Assembly (NCBI GenBank): GCA_027484725.1
Contig: JAIXSK010000028.1
Coordinates: forward strand, 124,001 to 188,000
Origin: Flavobacterium sp.
Lineage (GTDB): Bacteria > Bacteroidota > Bacteroidia > Flavobacteriales > Flavobacteriaceae
Reading direction: 5' to 3'
Length of the DNA: 64,000 bases
The translations under genes were made by a program, and so were the position numbers. How positions within the stretch are numbered: the stretch's first letter is position 1; each line of letters starts with the position of its first letter. A model generated the notes under the pieces. The model searched no databases. It had not been told where the DNA came from and worked only from the letters and a program-made list of their open reading frames with translations. Of the stretch, positions 33,581 through 41,288 are shown one piece after another.

Positions 33581-35521
33581 ATGAAAAAGTTATTTTACCT
33601 AGGAGTGCTCCTCATTTCTATGAGTTTGAACGCACAGTTTTTTGAAGGATTTGAAAATAGTGTTTTTCCACCAAGTGGTTGGTTAGCAACTAATGCTGGG
33701 ACTTCAGATGGTCAATTTTGGAAAAAAAATACTCTACCTTGGCCTGCTTATGAGGGAACCAATTGCGCTTTTGTAGACAGAAGTAATATTGGCCAAGGAA
33801 ACACCTCAGAGAATTGGTTGATCACACCAGCCATTACAATAGGCGCCAGCAAGGCATTGTCTTTTTATTGTCGTCAAACAATTATGGGTGACCATGGCAC
33901 TTTATATCAAGTAAGGATATCAACTACTTCACAATCAGATTTAAATAGCTACACTACCATTGCCAGTTGGCCTGAAAGTGCTATGATTCCGACGCTTGAT
34001 TATATTCGCATTGGATTCTCTTTGGCAGCATATGAAGGGCAAACGGTACACATAGCTTTTGTAAAGGTTTTTACACAACCCGGAGCAACTACCGCAGGTG
34101 ATCGTTGGTTGCTTGATAATGTAGCGGTGGGAGACATTCAGCCCAACGACACGGGGCTCAGTCCTGTTATGGTGGGTCAAATACAAGGGCATATTCAATA
34201 TGCAACACAGCCCGATTGCAGCGATGGAGTTCCGTTTAATAGTTCCATGGTTAATATTTCGGGCGATTTGAACTCAAGTGTATTCACAAATGATCTCGGA
34301 AACTACTATTACCGTTATTATGGTTTAACCGACAATGTGATTGTTACACCTAATTTGATGGCTCCTAACTATTTTAATGTTACGCCTCCTTCATACACTT
34401 TTAATTTTACAGAACAATTAACCAATGTAAATGCTGATTTTTGTATTGCTCCAAACGGAGTTCATCCCGATTTGGATATCGCCTTAACACCTGTAAATGG
34501 AACAAGTCCTGGATTTGATTCTAAATATAAAATTACTTATCAAAACAAAGGGACCACGGTACAATCGGGCCAAATTAATCTAGCCTTTCAAGACGGAGTA
34601 TTAGATTTTGTCAGTGCATCACCTCTACCCGACAACATACAAACCAACAATCTTGTGTGGAATTTTACCAATTTAGCACCGTTTGAAAGTCGATCAATCG
34701 ATTTTTTATTAAACTTAAATACCCCGCAAGAAAACCCACCGTTAAACCTAGGAGATGTCCTGCAATACACTGCTCAAATCAGTACAACCCAAGCTGATGA
34801 AACTCCTTCTGACAACATGGCTTATCTCAACCAAACCGTTACCAACTCACTTGATCCGAATGACAAGCAAGTATCCATTTCTGATTATGGAATTATAGCT
34901 GATGATTGGCGCGATTTGCTCTATACAATTCACTTTCAAAACCTAGGAACGGCCGCTGCTGAAAAGGTAGTCATTACAGATTTCTTAAATTCCAGACTTA
35001 ATGCCAACACTTTTCAACTGGTTGCTTCGAGCCACAATGTTGAAACTAAATACGACAGCAGCAATCGAAAATTAAAGTTCACTTTTGACAACATCAACTT
35101 ACCGCCTATGGCTTCAGATGAAGCAGCCAGTCAGGGTTATGTGTCTTTTAAAATAAAACCAAACGCCGATGTCGTCGAAGGCGAAACCATTAAAAATTCA
35201 GCCTCGATTTATTTTGATTTCAACGATCCGATTATTACCAACACCACTTCAACCTTTTTTTATTCGGTATTAGCTACGAATCATTCTGATAAAGAAACAA
35301 TAGCTTTATACCCGAATCCGGTTGATGATGTGTTGCACATTCAAGCCAATCCTGAAATCAGCGTATATGAGTTACAAGTATATAATTTAATGGGACAATT
35401 GGTTCAGAATGCTCATCTATTAGATAACTCAATCAATGTATCCAAACTAAAACCGGGTATTTATTTGGTTGAATTAAGTTCAAATTTGGGCCAGCAAACC
35501 TTCAAGATTATCAAGCAATAA
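33581..35521 (+). CDS. T9SS type A sorting domain protein with choice-of-anchor J domain
   Basis: A 646-aa secreted protein. The start at 33581 gives MKKLFYLGVLLISMSLNAQ. Order: choice-of-anchor J (cleaved-adhesin) lectin-like domain (FFEGFENSVFPPSGWLATNAGTSDGQFW through DRWLLDNVAVGD, about 20-190); a carboxypeptidase-like/SdrD-like segment; a DUF7619-type conserved repeat region (SLDPNDKQVSISDYGI, LLYTIHFQNLGTAAAEKVVITDFL, SASIYFDFNDPIITNT); and the T9SS sorting domain (IALYPNPVDDVLHIQ ... GIYLVELSSN). It is predicted to be exported by T9SS and may bind carbohydrate or protein. It ends at a bidirectional terminator. Confidence 0.88.
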   Translation: MKKLFYLGVLLISMSLNAQFFEGFENSVFPPSGWLATNAGTSDGQFWKKNTLPWPAYEGTNCAFVDRSNIGQGNTSENWLITPAITIGASKALSFYCRQTIMGDHGTLYQVRISTTSQSDLNSYTTIASWPESAMIPTLDYIRIGFSLAAYEGQTVHIAFVKVFTQPGATTAGDRWLLDNVAVGDIQPNDTGLSPVMVGQIQGHIQYATQPDCSDGVPFNSSMVNISGDLNSSVFTNDLGNYYYRYYGLTDNVIVTPNLMAPNYFNVTPPSYTFNFTEQLTNVNADFCIAPNGVHPDLDIALTPVNGTSPGFDSKYKITYQNKGTTVQSGQINLAFQDGVLDFVSASPLPDNIQTNNLVWNFTNLAPFESRSIDFLLNLNTPQENPPLNLGDVLQYTAQISTTQADETPSDNMAYLNQTVTNSLDPNDKQVSISDYGIIADDWRDLLYTIHFQNLGTAAAEKVVITDFLNSRLNANTFQLVASSHNVETKYDSSNRKLKFTFDNINLPPMASDEAASQGYVSFKIKPNADVVEGETIKNSASIYFDFNDPIITNTTSTFFYSVLATNHSDKETIALYPNPVDDVLHIQANPEISVYELQVYNLMGQLVQNAHLLDNSINVSKLKPGIYLVELSSNLGQQTFKIIKQ

Positions 35522-35544
35522 CACCTAAATTCATAAAAACAAAA

Positions 35545-35575
35545 AAAACCGCCTCCCCACAGAAGCGGTTTTTTA
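35545..35575. terminator. Bidirectional rho-independent terminator
   Basis: AAAACCGC / GCGGTTTT stem with a 12-nt loop; A-run on the left and T-run on the right. It lies between convergent genes ending at 35521 and 35590. Confidence 0.8.
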
Positions 35576-35589
35576 CAAAATAGTAAATC

Positions 35590-36360
35590 TTAGTGGTGGT
35601 GCGGGCCATCGTGCATATGTGTTCCTCCATGCATGTGTTGATGCAATTGGGTAGCCAAAGCGTTGTTGCCATCGGTATCATCCGGGCCAATTTCAATCAC
35701 GCCATCACCATCGCCGTCAACTGCTGTAGATAAATCAACATGGCTCATGATTTCGTTCAAATCAAAATTAAACACCAAATCATAAGTTCCGTTGGTAATC
35801 ACTAAGTTTTGATTCGGATCATCGTAATCCAGCTCAAATTTCTCGTTTAAGTTATGCCAAAAAACAAACGGAGTTCCGTCAATAGTTCCGCGCACTTCAA
35901 GTGTTTTGTTGTAGATGGGTGAAGCGCTGTCTGTACTTGGGCTCATTTTAAATTCAACTTCTTCATAGGTTCCGTTCGGAATACTCACCGAAGTAACCTG
36001 AGCCGTGGTGTTGAGCAAATCTAAAACCCACGGACCTTGCAATTCGTTGGTATCATCGCTGTTGAAAAATCCGTGATCATCATCGCCATCCATATGACCG
36101 TTGTCGTGACCATTGTGTTCGTGACCTTGTCCGTGCTCATCTTGAGCATTGAATTCAATTTCGCGAATGTTCACCACAAAACTGGTGATGTCAATTGCGG
36201 CTGCAGCGGCATTACGCCCGGCTGAATTGGTGTAGGTGGCACTCGCTTTAATTTGAAGCGTGGCATTGTTTGTAGATGAAATGCTACTGCTGTCAGAAGA
36301 GCAGGAAGTCATTAAAAAAAACGACCCTAAAACCGGCATTAAAGTTTTGAAGTTTTTCAT
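35590..36360 (-). CDS. His-rich lipoprotein, putative metal binder (DUF4382-like)
   Basis: A 256-aa predicted lipoprotein (GSFFLMTSCSSD). The middle contains a His/Asp/Gly-rich loop (HGQGHEHNGHDNGHMDGDDDHG, cut here) and the C-terminus ends HQHMHGGTHMHDGPHHH. Between them lies a beta-rich domain (LDLLNTTAQVTSVSIPNGTYEEVEFKM) resembling DUF4382-type lipoproteins, and DGDGDGVIEIGPDDTDG, which may bind Ca. Clustered His residues suggest zinc, nickel or copper binding in the envelope. Assignment to a named family is uncertain. No metal regulator site is seen nearby. Confidence 0.65.
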   Translation of the reverse strand: MKNFKTLMPVLGSFFLMTSCSSDSSSISSTNNATLQIKASATYTNSAGRNAAAAAIDITSFVVNIREIEFNAQDEHGQGHEHNGHDNGHMDGDDDHGFFNSDDTNELQGPWVLDLLNTTAQVTSVSIPNGTYEEVEFKMSPSTDSASPIYNKTLEVRGTIDGTPFVFWHNLNEKFELDYDDPNQNLVITNGTYDLVFNFDLNEIMSHVDLSTAVDGDGDGVIEIGPDDTDGNNALATQLHQHMHGGTHMHDGPHHH

Positions 36361-36504
36361 TGTGATTTGAGTTTTAAATTAATATTGGTTGGTTTCTTTC
36401 AAAACAAACATCTGTAAACAAACCCTAAGTCTGAGGCTTGTTAAAATCTGTTTACAGTTATCTAAAGGATAAAAATCAAACGCATTATATTGCCAAACTT
36501 TATC

Positions 36505-36512
36505 TACTTTTG
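36505..36512 (+). promoter_or_regulatory. -7 promoter box (TACTTTTG) abutting the rlmD start
   Basis: TACTTTTG matches TAnnTTTG and ends only 4 bases before the ATG at 36517, which would give a leaderless or almost leaderless mRNA. Confidence 0.4.
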
Positions 36513-36516
36513 CGGC

Positions 36517-37932
36517 ATGGGAAGAAAAAAAACCGACAAAATTATTTTTGAAAATATCCGTATTACCGATGCCGGAGCCAAAGGCGTTTCGGTAGCCAAA
36601 GCACCCGACGGAAAAGTCATTTTTGTGCCAAATGTAGTACCCGGTGATGTAGCCGATATTCAAACTTTTAAAAAGCGTAAAGCCTATTACGAAGGCAAAG
36701 CCATTCGCATCAAAGAATATTCTGCCGATCGCGTGGAGCCGGTTTGCCAACATTTTGGGGTTTGCGGCGGTTGCAAGTGGCAAAACATGCGTTACGACAA
36801 ACAGTTAGACTACAAACACAACGAAGTGCTGAATCATTTGCAACGCATTGGTAAAGTGGAACTTCCCGAATTTGAACCGATTTTGGGTTCAGCGCAAACT
36901 TTTTTCTACCGCAACAAAATGGAGTTCGGATTCTCGAATGCTCGTTGGCTGACCCAAGCCGAAATTGACAGCGAAGACAACCACGACAACCGCAATGCCG
37001 TTGGTTTTCACATTCCGAAAATGTGGGATAAAATCCTCGATATTACGCATTGTCATTTACAACAAGATCCGTCGAATGACATCCGAAACGCGATTCGCAC
37101 TTATGCCAATCAAAACAACTTAGCCTTTTACGATCCGCGCAACCGGGCCGGATTGCTCAGAACACTCATGATCCGGACGGCATCCACCGGCGAAATCATG
37201 GTGCTGATTCAGTTTTTTGAAGAGCAAAAAGCCCAGCGAGAAGCCTTACTGAATTATCTCATCGAGACTTTCCCACAAATTACTTCACTACAATATGTCA
37301 TCAACGGCAAAGCCAACGATACCATTTATGACCAAGATGTGATTTGTTACCACGGCCGCGATTATATTATTGAAGAAATGGAAGGCTTGCAGTTTAGTGT
37401 GAATGCCAAATCATTTTATCAAACCAATTCGGCGCAAGCTTATGAACTCTACAAAATTACACGAGAATTTGCCGGATTGACAGGCACAGAAACCGTATAT
37501 GATTTATATACCGGAACCGGAACCATTGCGCAATTCGTCTCTAAAAAAGCGCAAAAAGTCATTGGTGTTGAAAGCGTTCCTGAAGCCATTGAAGACGCCA
37601 AAGCCAATGCAAAAAGAAACAACATCACCAATTGCGAATTTTATGTAGGCGATATGAAAGCCGTGTTCAACGATGCTTTTATTGCCCGCCACGGAAAACC
37701 CGACGTGGTTATTACCGACCCGCCGCGCGATGGCATGCACAAAGATGTTATTGAACAATTGCTCAAAATTGCTCCGCAGCGCATTGTTTATGTGAGTTGT
37801 AATTCGGCCACACAAGCACGTGATTTGGCGCTTTTAGACAGTCAATACCGCGTAGCGCGCGTACGCCCGGTAGATATGTTTCCGCAAACGCACCATGTAG
37901 AAAATGTTGTACTTTTACAGCGCAAAAACTGA
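36517..37932 (+). CDS. rlmD: 23S rRNA (uracil-5-)-methyltransferase RlmD
   Basis: A 471-aa TrmA/RumA family enzyme. The track start at 36490 is shortened to MGRKKTDKIIFENI. Order: TRAM domain (VRITDAGAKGVSVAKAPDGKVIFVPNVVPGDVADI); the 4Fe-4S Cys set (CQHFGVCGGCKWQ and later Cys); a SAM-binding Rossmann region (YDLYTGTGTIAQFVSKKAQKVIGVE); VITDPPRDGMH; and the catalytic Cys in RIVYVSCNSATQARDL. In E. coli RlmD makes m5U1939 in 23S rRNA. It overlaps the next gene's track ORF but that gene's true start is 14 bp after its stop. Confidence 0.92.
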   Translation: MGRKKTDKIIFENIRITDAGAKGVSVAKAPDGKVIFVPNVVPGDVADIQTFKKRKAYYEGKAIRIKEYSADRVEPVCQHFGVCGGCKWQNMRYDKQLDYKHNEVLNHLQRIGKVELPEFEPILGSAQTFFYRNKMEFGFSNARWLTQAEIDSEDNHDNRNAVGFHIPKMWDKILDITHCHLQQDPSNDIRNAIRTYANQNNLAFYDPRNRAGLLRTLMIRTASTGEIMVLIQFFEEQKAQREALLNYLIETFPQITSLQYVINGKANDTIYDQDVICYHGRDYIIEEMEGLQFSVNAKSFYQTNSAQAYELYKITREFAGLTGTETVYDLYTGTGTIAQFVSKKAQKVIGVESVPEAIEDAKANAKRNNITNCEFYVGDMKAVFNDAFIARHGKPDVVITDPPRDGMHKDVIEQLLKIAPQRIVYVSCNSATQARDLALLDSQYRVARVRPVDMFPQTHHVENVVLLQRKN

Positions 37933-37945
37933 TTTTGATTTTGCC

Positions 37946-38461
37946 ATGAACATGAAAAAAACAGCGTTGCTCGGTTTGGTTTTATTGGTTTTTAGCTTCG
38001 GATGCGAAAAAGACGACATCTGTAGCGAGACCACACCTACTACTCCGCGTCTGATTATTGATTTTTACGATTTTACCAATCCGACCTTGACCAAAAACGT
38101 CACCAATTTGGCCATCATTGGCGAAGGAATGACCACGCCATACGAAACCTACAATGGTGTAAGCAAGATTCAAGTGCCGCTGGATGTTGCACAAAATCTA
38201 TCCAAATATCAGTTTGTGCTCAATTACGACAACAGTAATCCGGATTTTGTCAATACTGATTTGATGGAATTTGATTACAGTCGTTCACAAGTATACGTTT
38301 CTAGAGCTTGCGGATACAAAACTTTGTTTACTTTAAGCAACACTACGCCATTTATTCATACTGATGCTACCACACCTGATGGTTTGTGGATGCGCAATAT
38401 CACCGTTGTTCAACCAGCCATTTCCAGCGAAAATGAAACACACCTTGAGATTTCTTTTTAG
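37946..38461 (+). CDS. DUF6452 family lipoprotein
   Basis: A 171-aa predicted lipoprotein; start MNMKKTALLGLVLLVFSFGCEKDD gives lipobox SFGC. The body (ICSETTPTTPRLIIDFYDFTNPTLTKNVTNLAIIGEG ... FSRSQVYVSRACGYKTLFTL) matches the flavobacterial DUF6452 family, with two conserved Cys (DDICSETT and RACGYK) that may pair. It follows rlmD by 13 bp and overlaps the DUF6048 gene. This rlmD-DUF6452-DUF6048 order recurs in Flavobacterium as I remember it. Function is unknown. Confidence 0.85.
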   Translation: MNMKKTALLGLVLLVFSFGCEKDDICSETTPTTPRLIIDFYDFTNPTLTKNVTNLAIIGEGMTTPYETYNGVSKIQVPLDVAQNLSKYQFVLNYDNSNPDFVNTDLMEFDYSRSQVYVSRACGYKTLFTLSNTTPFIHTDATTPDGLWMRNITVVQPAISSENETHLEISF

Positions 38462-39161
38462 TTTGCTGATGCTGGGATCAACCGTTGTTTTGGCACAAGA
38501 CAAAGCAGCAAAACCCAAAGATTCGGCGGCGGTTAAAACCAATCGATATGGCATTCGCGCGGGTGTTGATTTGTTTAAAATTGCCCGTTCATCTTATGAA
38601 AAAGACTACAAAGGTTTTGAAGTAGTGGGCGATTATCGTTTGACCAAAAAATACTATCTCGCCGGTGAAATCGGAAATGAAAACAAAACCACCGATGACG
38701 ACCGTCTCAACTTTACCACCAAAGGAACGTATTTTAAAGTAGGTTTTGATTATAATTTATATGAGAATTGGCTCGACATGGAAAACATGGTTTACATCGG
38801 TATGCGCTATGGTGTGAGCGCCTTTAGCCAAACCTTGAACAGCTATAAAATCTATGATCGATATCAATATTTTACACCTACACAAACCATTGAGTCCGGC
38901 GAAAAATTTGACGGCTTATCAGCGCAATGGGTAGAAGTCGTAGCCGGAGTCAAAGCCAAAATCATCAACAATTTCTATTTAGGCTTTAGCTTTAGAATCA
39001 ACAAACTCGTGAGCAACAAAAAGCCCGACGGTTTTGACAATTTATACATTCCGGGTTTTAACCGCACTTATGACGGAACCTTTGGCGCGGGATTCAATTA
39101 TACGCTTTCGTATATGATTCCGATATATAAGAAAAAAGTTCCGGTGAAAATTACGAATTAG
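38433..39161 (+). CDS. DUF6048 family protein, predicted outer membrane barrel
   Basis: A 242-aa protein with signal peptide MKHTLRFLFSLLMLGSTVVLAQ (the 38364 track start is upstream of this). It alternates strands such as YGIRAGVDLFKIARSSYEKDYKGFEVVGDYRLTKKYYLAGEIG and FDYNLYENWLDMENMVYIGMRYG, typical of an 8-10 strand beta-barrel, and matches DUF6048. It overlaps DUF6452 by 29 bp. Its last codons (ATT ACG AAT TAG, giving ITN stop) lie inside the heptad repeat that follows, so the natural C-terminus may have been altered by that element. Confidence 0.85.
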   Translation: MKHTLRFLFSLLMLGSTVVLAQDKAAKPKDSAAVKTNRYGIRAGVDLFKIARSSYEKDYKGFEVVGDYRLTKKYYLAGEIGNENKTTDDDRLNFTTKGTYFKVGFDYNLYENWLDMENMVYIGMRYGVSAFSQTLNSYKIYDRYQYFTPTQTIESGEKFDGLSAQWVEVVAGVKAKIINNFYLGFSFRINKLVSNKKPDGFDNLYIPGFNRTYDGTFGAGFNYTLSYMIPIYKKKVPVKITN

Positions 39162-39342
39162 AAATTACGAATTACGAATGAGTGATCAGGCGTTTTTATT
39201 GCGTAACGTCTTTTGGATTCAGCAGATGATTTTCAAAAATTACGAATTAGAAATTACGAATGAGTGATCAGGCGTATTTATTGCGTAATGTCTTTTGGAT
39301 TGAGCAGATGATTTTCAAAAATTACGAATTACGAATGAGTGA
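39150..39342. repeat. Left arm of the four-helix cassette: heptads plus duplicated 61-bp cores
   Basis: Three units, each made of ATTACGA-type heptads (4, then 3, then 2 of them) followed by a 61-bp core beginning ATGAGTGATCAGGCG. Cores start at 39178, 39260 and 39335; the third runs into the coding 3' end of the four-helix-bundle gene. Two cores are thus extra copies of that gene's 3' end. Confidence 0.85.
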
Positions 39343-39699
39343 TCAGGCGTTTTTATTGCGTAATGTCTTTTGGATAGAGCCGATTATTTTCAAAAGTTCA
39401 TTGGCTTCATACATCAAACTTTCGCTTTCTACTTTATCGATATAATTTGTATCTGTCAATAATCTAATCCAAAAAAGTGTTTCTCTGGCTTCTTTGTATG
39501 CAATAGAAAGTTTAGACAAAAAGTCTTTTTCAGACTGACCTCCAATCGCTTCTTCAATATTAGCTGCAATCGAAGTACCTGATCGAAGCAGTTGCTTGCT
39601 TAATATGTACTCTTTATTATTCTCGCACAATTGTTTGTATAAATTGACAATCCTGACAGCAAAAGCATAACTCTTCATTTGCACGATATTTTCCTTCAT
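39343..39699 (-). CDS. Four helix bundle protein (TIGR02436 / 23S rRNA IVS-type)
   Basis: A 118-aa all-helical protein of the TIGR02436 family. Seen: KSYAFAVRIVNLYKQLCENNKEYILSKQLLRSGTSIAANIEEAIGG, QSEKDFLSKLSIAYKEARETLFWIRLLTD, ESESLMYEANELLKIIGSIQKTLRN. The first ATG at 39705 coincides with the first heptad; ATG at 39699 (MKENIVQMKS) fits the family. Relatives occur inside 23S rRNA intervening sequences, and the fold resembles Avd of diversity-generating retroelements. Here the gene is flanked by inverted heptad arrays, which makes it look like the cargo of a small repeat element. No reverse transcriptase is near. Biological role is unknown. Confidence 0.88.
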   Translation of the reverse strand: MKENIVQMKSYAFAVRIVNLYKQLCENNKEYILSKQLLRSGTSIAANIEEAIGGQSEKDFLSKLSIAYKEARETLFWIRLLTDTNYIDKVESESLMYEANELLKIIGSIQKTLRNKNA

Positions 39700-39704
39700 A
39701 CACA

Positions 39705-39809
39705 AATTCGTAATTTAAAATTTACAATTCGTAATTCGTAATTTAAAATTTACAATTCGTAATTCGTAATTCGTAATTCGTAATTCGTAATTCGTAATTC
39801 GTAATTCGT
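39705..39809. repeat. Right arm of the four-helix cassette: 15 consecutive heptads
   Basis: Fifteen contiguous 7-bp units starting AATTCGT, AATTTAA, AATTTAC. The last eight, 39754-39809, are perfect AATTCGT. This is the reverse complement of the ATTACGA heptads on the left arm. Confidence 0.92.
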
Positions 39810-39811
39810 AA

Positions 39812-40048
39812 TTATTTAATTTTCCTAAACCCTTTCATAAAAATCCAGCGCATGAAAATGTGCTCGCCATCATTGGTTTTAACCGCTTGAAATTGCGGAG
39901 CCAATAACGTTCCGGCCACAAAAGCCGTAAACATCAGCCACATGCCTGATAAGTGTGAATAGGATTTAAGAATCAATTGCAATCCGATAAAAATAGATCC
40001 AAACGAAAGCAGTTGAAAAATAAGTGCACGTATTTGTAGTTTGGTCAT
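39812..40048 (-). CDS. Small two-helix membrane protein of unknown function
   Basis: A 78-aa protein with two predicted membrane helices (LIFQLLSFGSIFIGLQLIL and GMWLMFTAFVAGTLLAP), then a cytosolic tail with FMRWIFMKGFRKIK. I do not recognise a family. Its stop codon abuts the right end of the heptad array, so the four-helix cassette sits directly against it. It is 2 bp downstream of the THUMP methyltransferase gene and is likely cotranscribed with it. Confidence 0.7.
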   Translation of the reverse strand: MTKLQIRALIFQLLSFGSIFIGLQLILKSYSHLSGMWLMFTAFVAGTLLAPQFQAVKTNDGEHIFMRWIFMKGFRKIK

Positions 40049-40050
40049 GA

Positions 40051-41223
40051 TTAATTTTCTTTGTAGTTAGGGTTAAACTTCGCCCGCTTGCTGCCTTCAT
40101 ACATTTCGTACTTCACCAAACGCGCTTCGAGGCTTCCGTTGTAAAGTTTAATTTTGCGCGAGGGTTTAAGCCCGACAAACTTCAAAGCTTCTAAGTTGGC
40201 GGTAATAAACCAAGCGTGCGTTCCGGGGTAATTTTGTTTTAAGGTATCGCCTATTTCACGGTAAAAACGCTCCATTTCAATGTCTAAACGTTCGCCATAC
40301 GGCGGATTAAAAACCATGTGCAACGGGCCTTGCGTTTCTTTTTGTGTATCAAAAAAGTTGCGCTCTTGCACCGTAATATATTCGCTCAAATTGGCATTCT
40401 CTATATTGTCTTTGGCTTTGCTTACAGCACTGGGCGCTTTGTCATAACCTTTAATAGTATACCTGAATTCGCGCGTGCGGTTGAGCAATGAATCGGTAAC
40501 TTTGTCAAACAAATCAGCATCCCAATCCGGCCATTTCTCAAAGGCAAATTCTCGGCGGTTGATGTTGGCCGGAATATGACACGCAATCATCGCAGCTTCA
40601 ACCAACAAAGTTCCGCTCCCACACATCGGATCCAGAAAATCACTCTGTCCGTCCCAACCCGAAAGCAACAACATCCCAGCGGCCAAAACTTCATTAATCG
40701 GTGCTATATTGGTGGCGGTTCTGTATCCGCGATGGTGCAACGAAGCGCCGGAAGTATCAAGCGAAACCGATACCTGATCGCGATCAATATGCACGTGAAT
40801 ACGCAAATCCGGATGTTCTTTTTCAATGCTTGGTCGCGCTCCGGTTTTGCTGCGGAACTGATCTACAATGGCATCTTTGGTTTTGAGCGCCACAAACTGA
40901 GAATGTGTAAAATGCTCAGAATGCACCGTTACATCTACCACAAAAGTTTGGTGGTCGAGCAAGTATTTTGACCAATCCACATCAGAAATTCCTTTGTACA
41001 AAAGCGTTTCATTAAAAGCCCGAAAACGGTGAATGGGTTTGAGAATCTTCAGCGCCGTACGCAAAGCCAAATTAGCCTTGTACATAAAACCTTTGTCGCC
41101 TTTAAAGTTCACCACGCGCAATCCGGCTTGAACGTCTTGTGCGCCCAAAGCTTTGAGTTCGGCAGCCAGGATTTCTTCAAAACCAAAAAAGGTTTTGGCC
41201 ACCATTTTAAAATTATTTTCCAT
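40051..41223 (-). CDS. THUMP-domain class I SAM-dependent RNA methyltransferase (RlmL N-domain-like)
   Basis: A 390-aa enzyme; the start at 41223 (MENNFKMVAKTFFGFEEILAAELKALGA) is chosen over 41247. An N-terminal ferredoxin-like/THUMP region (VNFKGDKGFMYKANLALRTALKILKPIHRFRAFNETLLYKGI, about 40-150) is followed by the methyltransferase: NEVLAAGMLLLSGWDGQSDFLDPMCGSGTLLVEAAMIA and motif IV FNPPYGERLD. The NPPY motif fits N-methylation of guanine, as in RlmL, which makes m2G2445 of 23S rRNA in E. coli; the exact site here is unproven. Confidence 0.9.
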   Translation of the reverse strand: MENNFKMVAKTFFGFEEILAAELKALGAQDVQAGLRVVNFKGDKGFMYKANLALRTALKILKPIHRFRAFNETLLYKGISDVDWSKYLLDHQTFVVDVTVHSEHFTHSQFVALKTKDAIVDQFRSKTGARPSIEKEHPDLRIHVHIDRDQVSVSLDTSGASLHHRGYRTATNIAPINEVLAAGMLLLSGWDGQSDFLDPMCGSGTLLVEAAMIACHIPANINRREFAFEKWPDWDADLFDKVTDSLLNRTREFRYTIKGYDKAPSAVSKAKDNIENANLSEYITVQERNFFDTQKETQGPLHMVFNPPYGERLDIEMERFYREIGDTLKQNYPGTHAWFITANLEALKFVGLKPSRKIKLYNGSLEARLVKYEMYEGSKRAKFNPNYKEN

Positions 41224-41288
41224 TGTAAAATCAGGTAATCGGTGCAAAAATAGTCTAAATTTGCCCTCGAAATTGATTCAAGTAACAA

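Noticed and set aside
39260-39445. Plus-strand ORF of 61 aa with an internal repeat (MSDQA.LLRNVFWIE)
   Set aside because: It is a reading of the duplicated 61-bp cores on the strand opposite to the four-helix-bundle gene; the repetition comes from the DNA repeat.
39343-39699. Diversity-generating retroelement accessory gene (Avd)
   Set aside because: The fold is similar, but there is no reverse transcriptase, template repeat or variable repeat in the window.
39705-39809. CRISPR-like array
   Set aside because: Units are 7 bp with no spacers, so it is a microsatellite-like tandem repeat.
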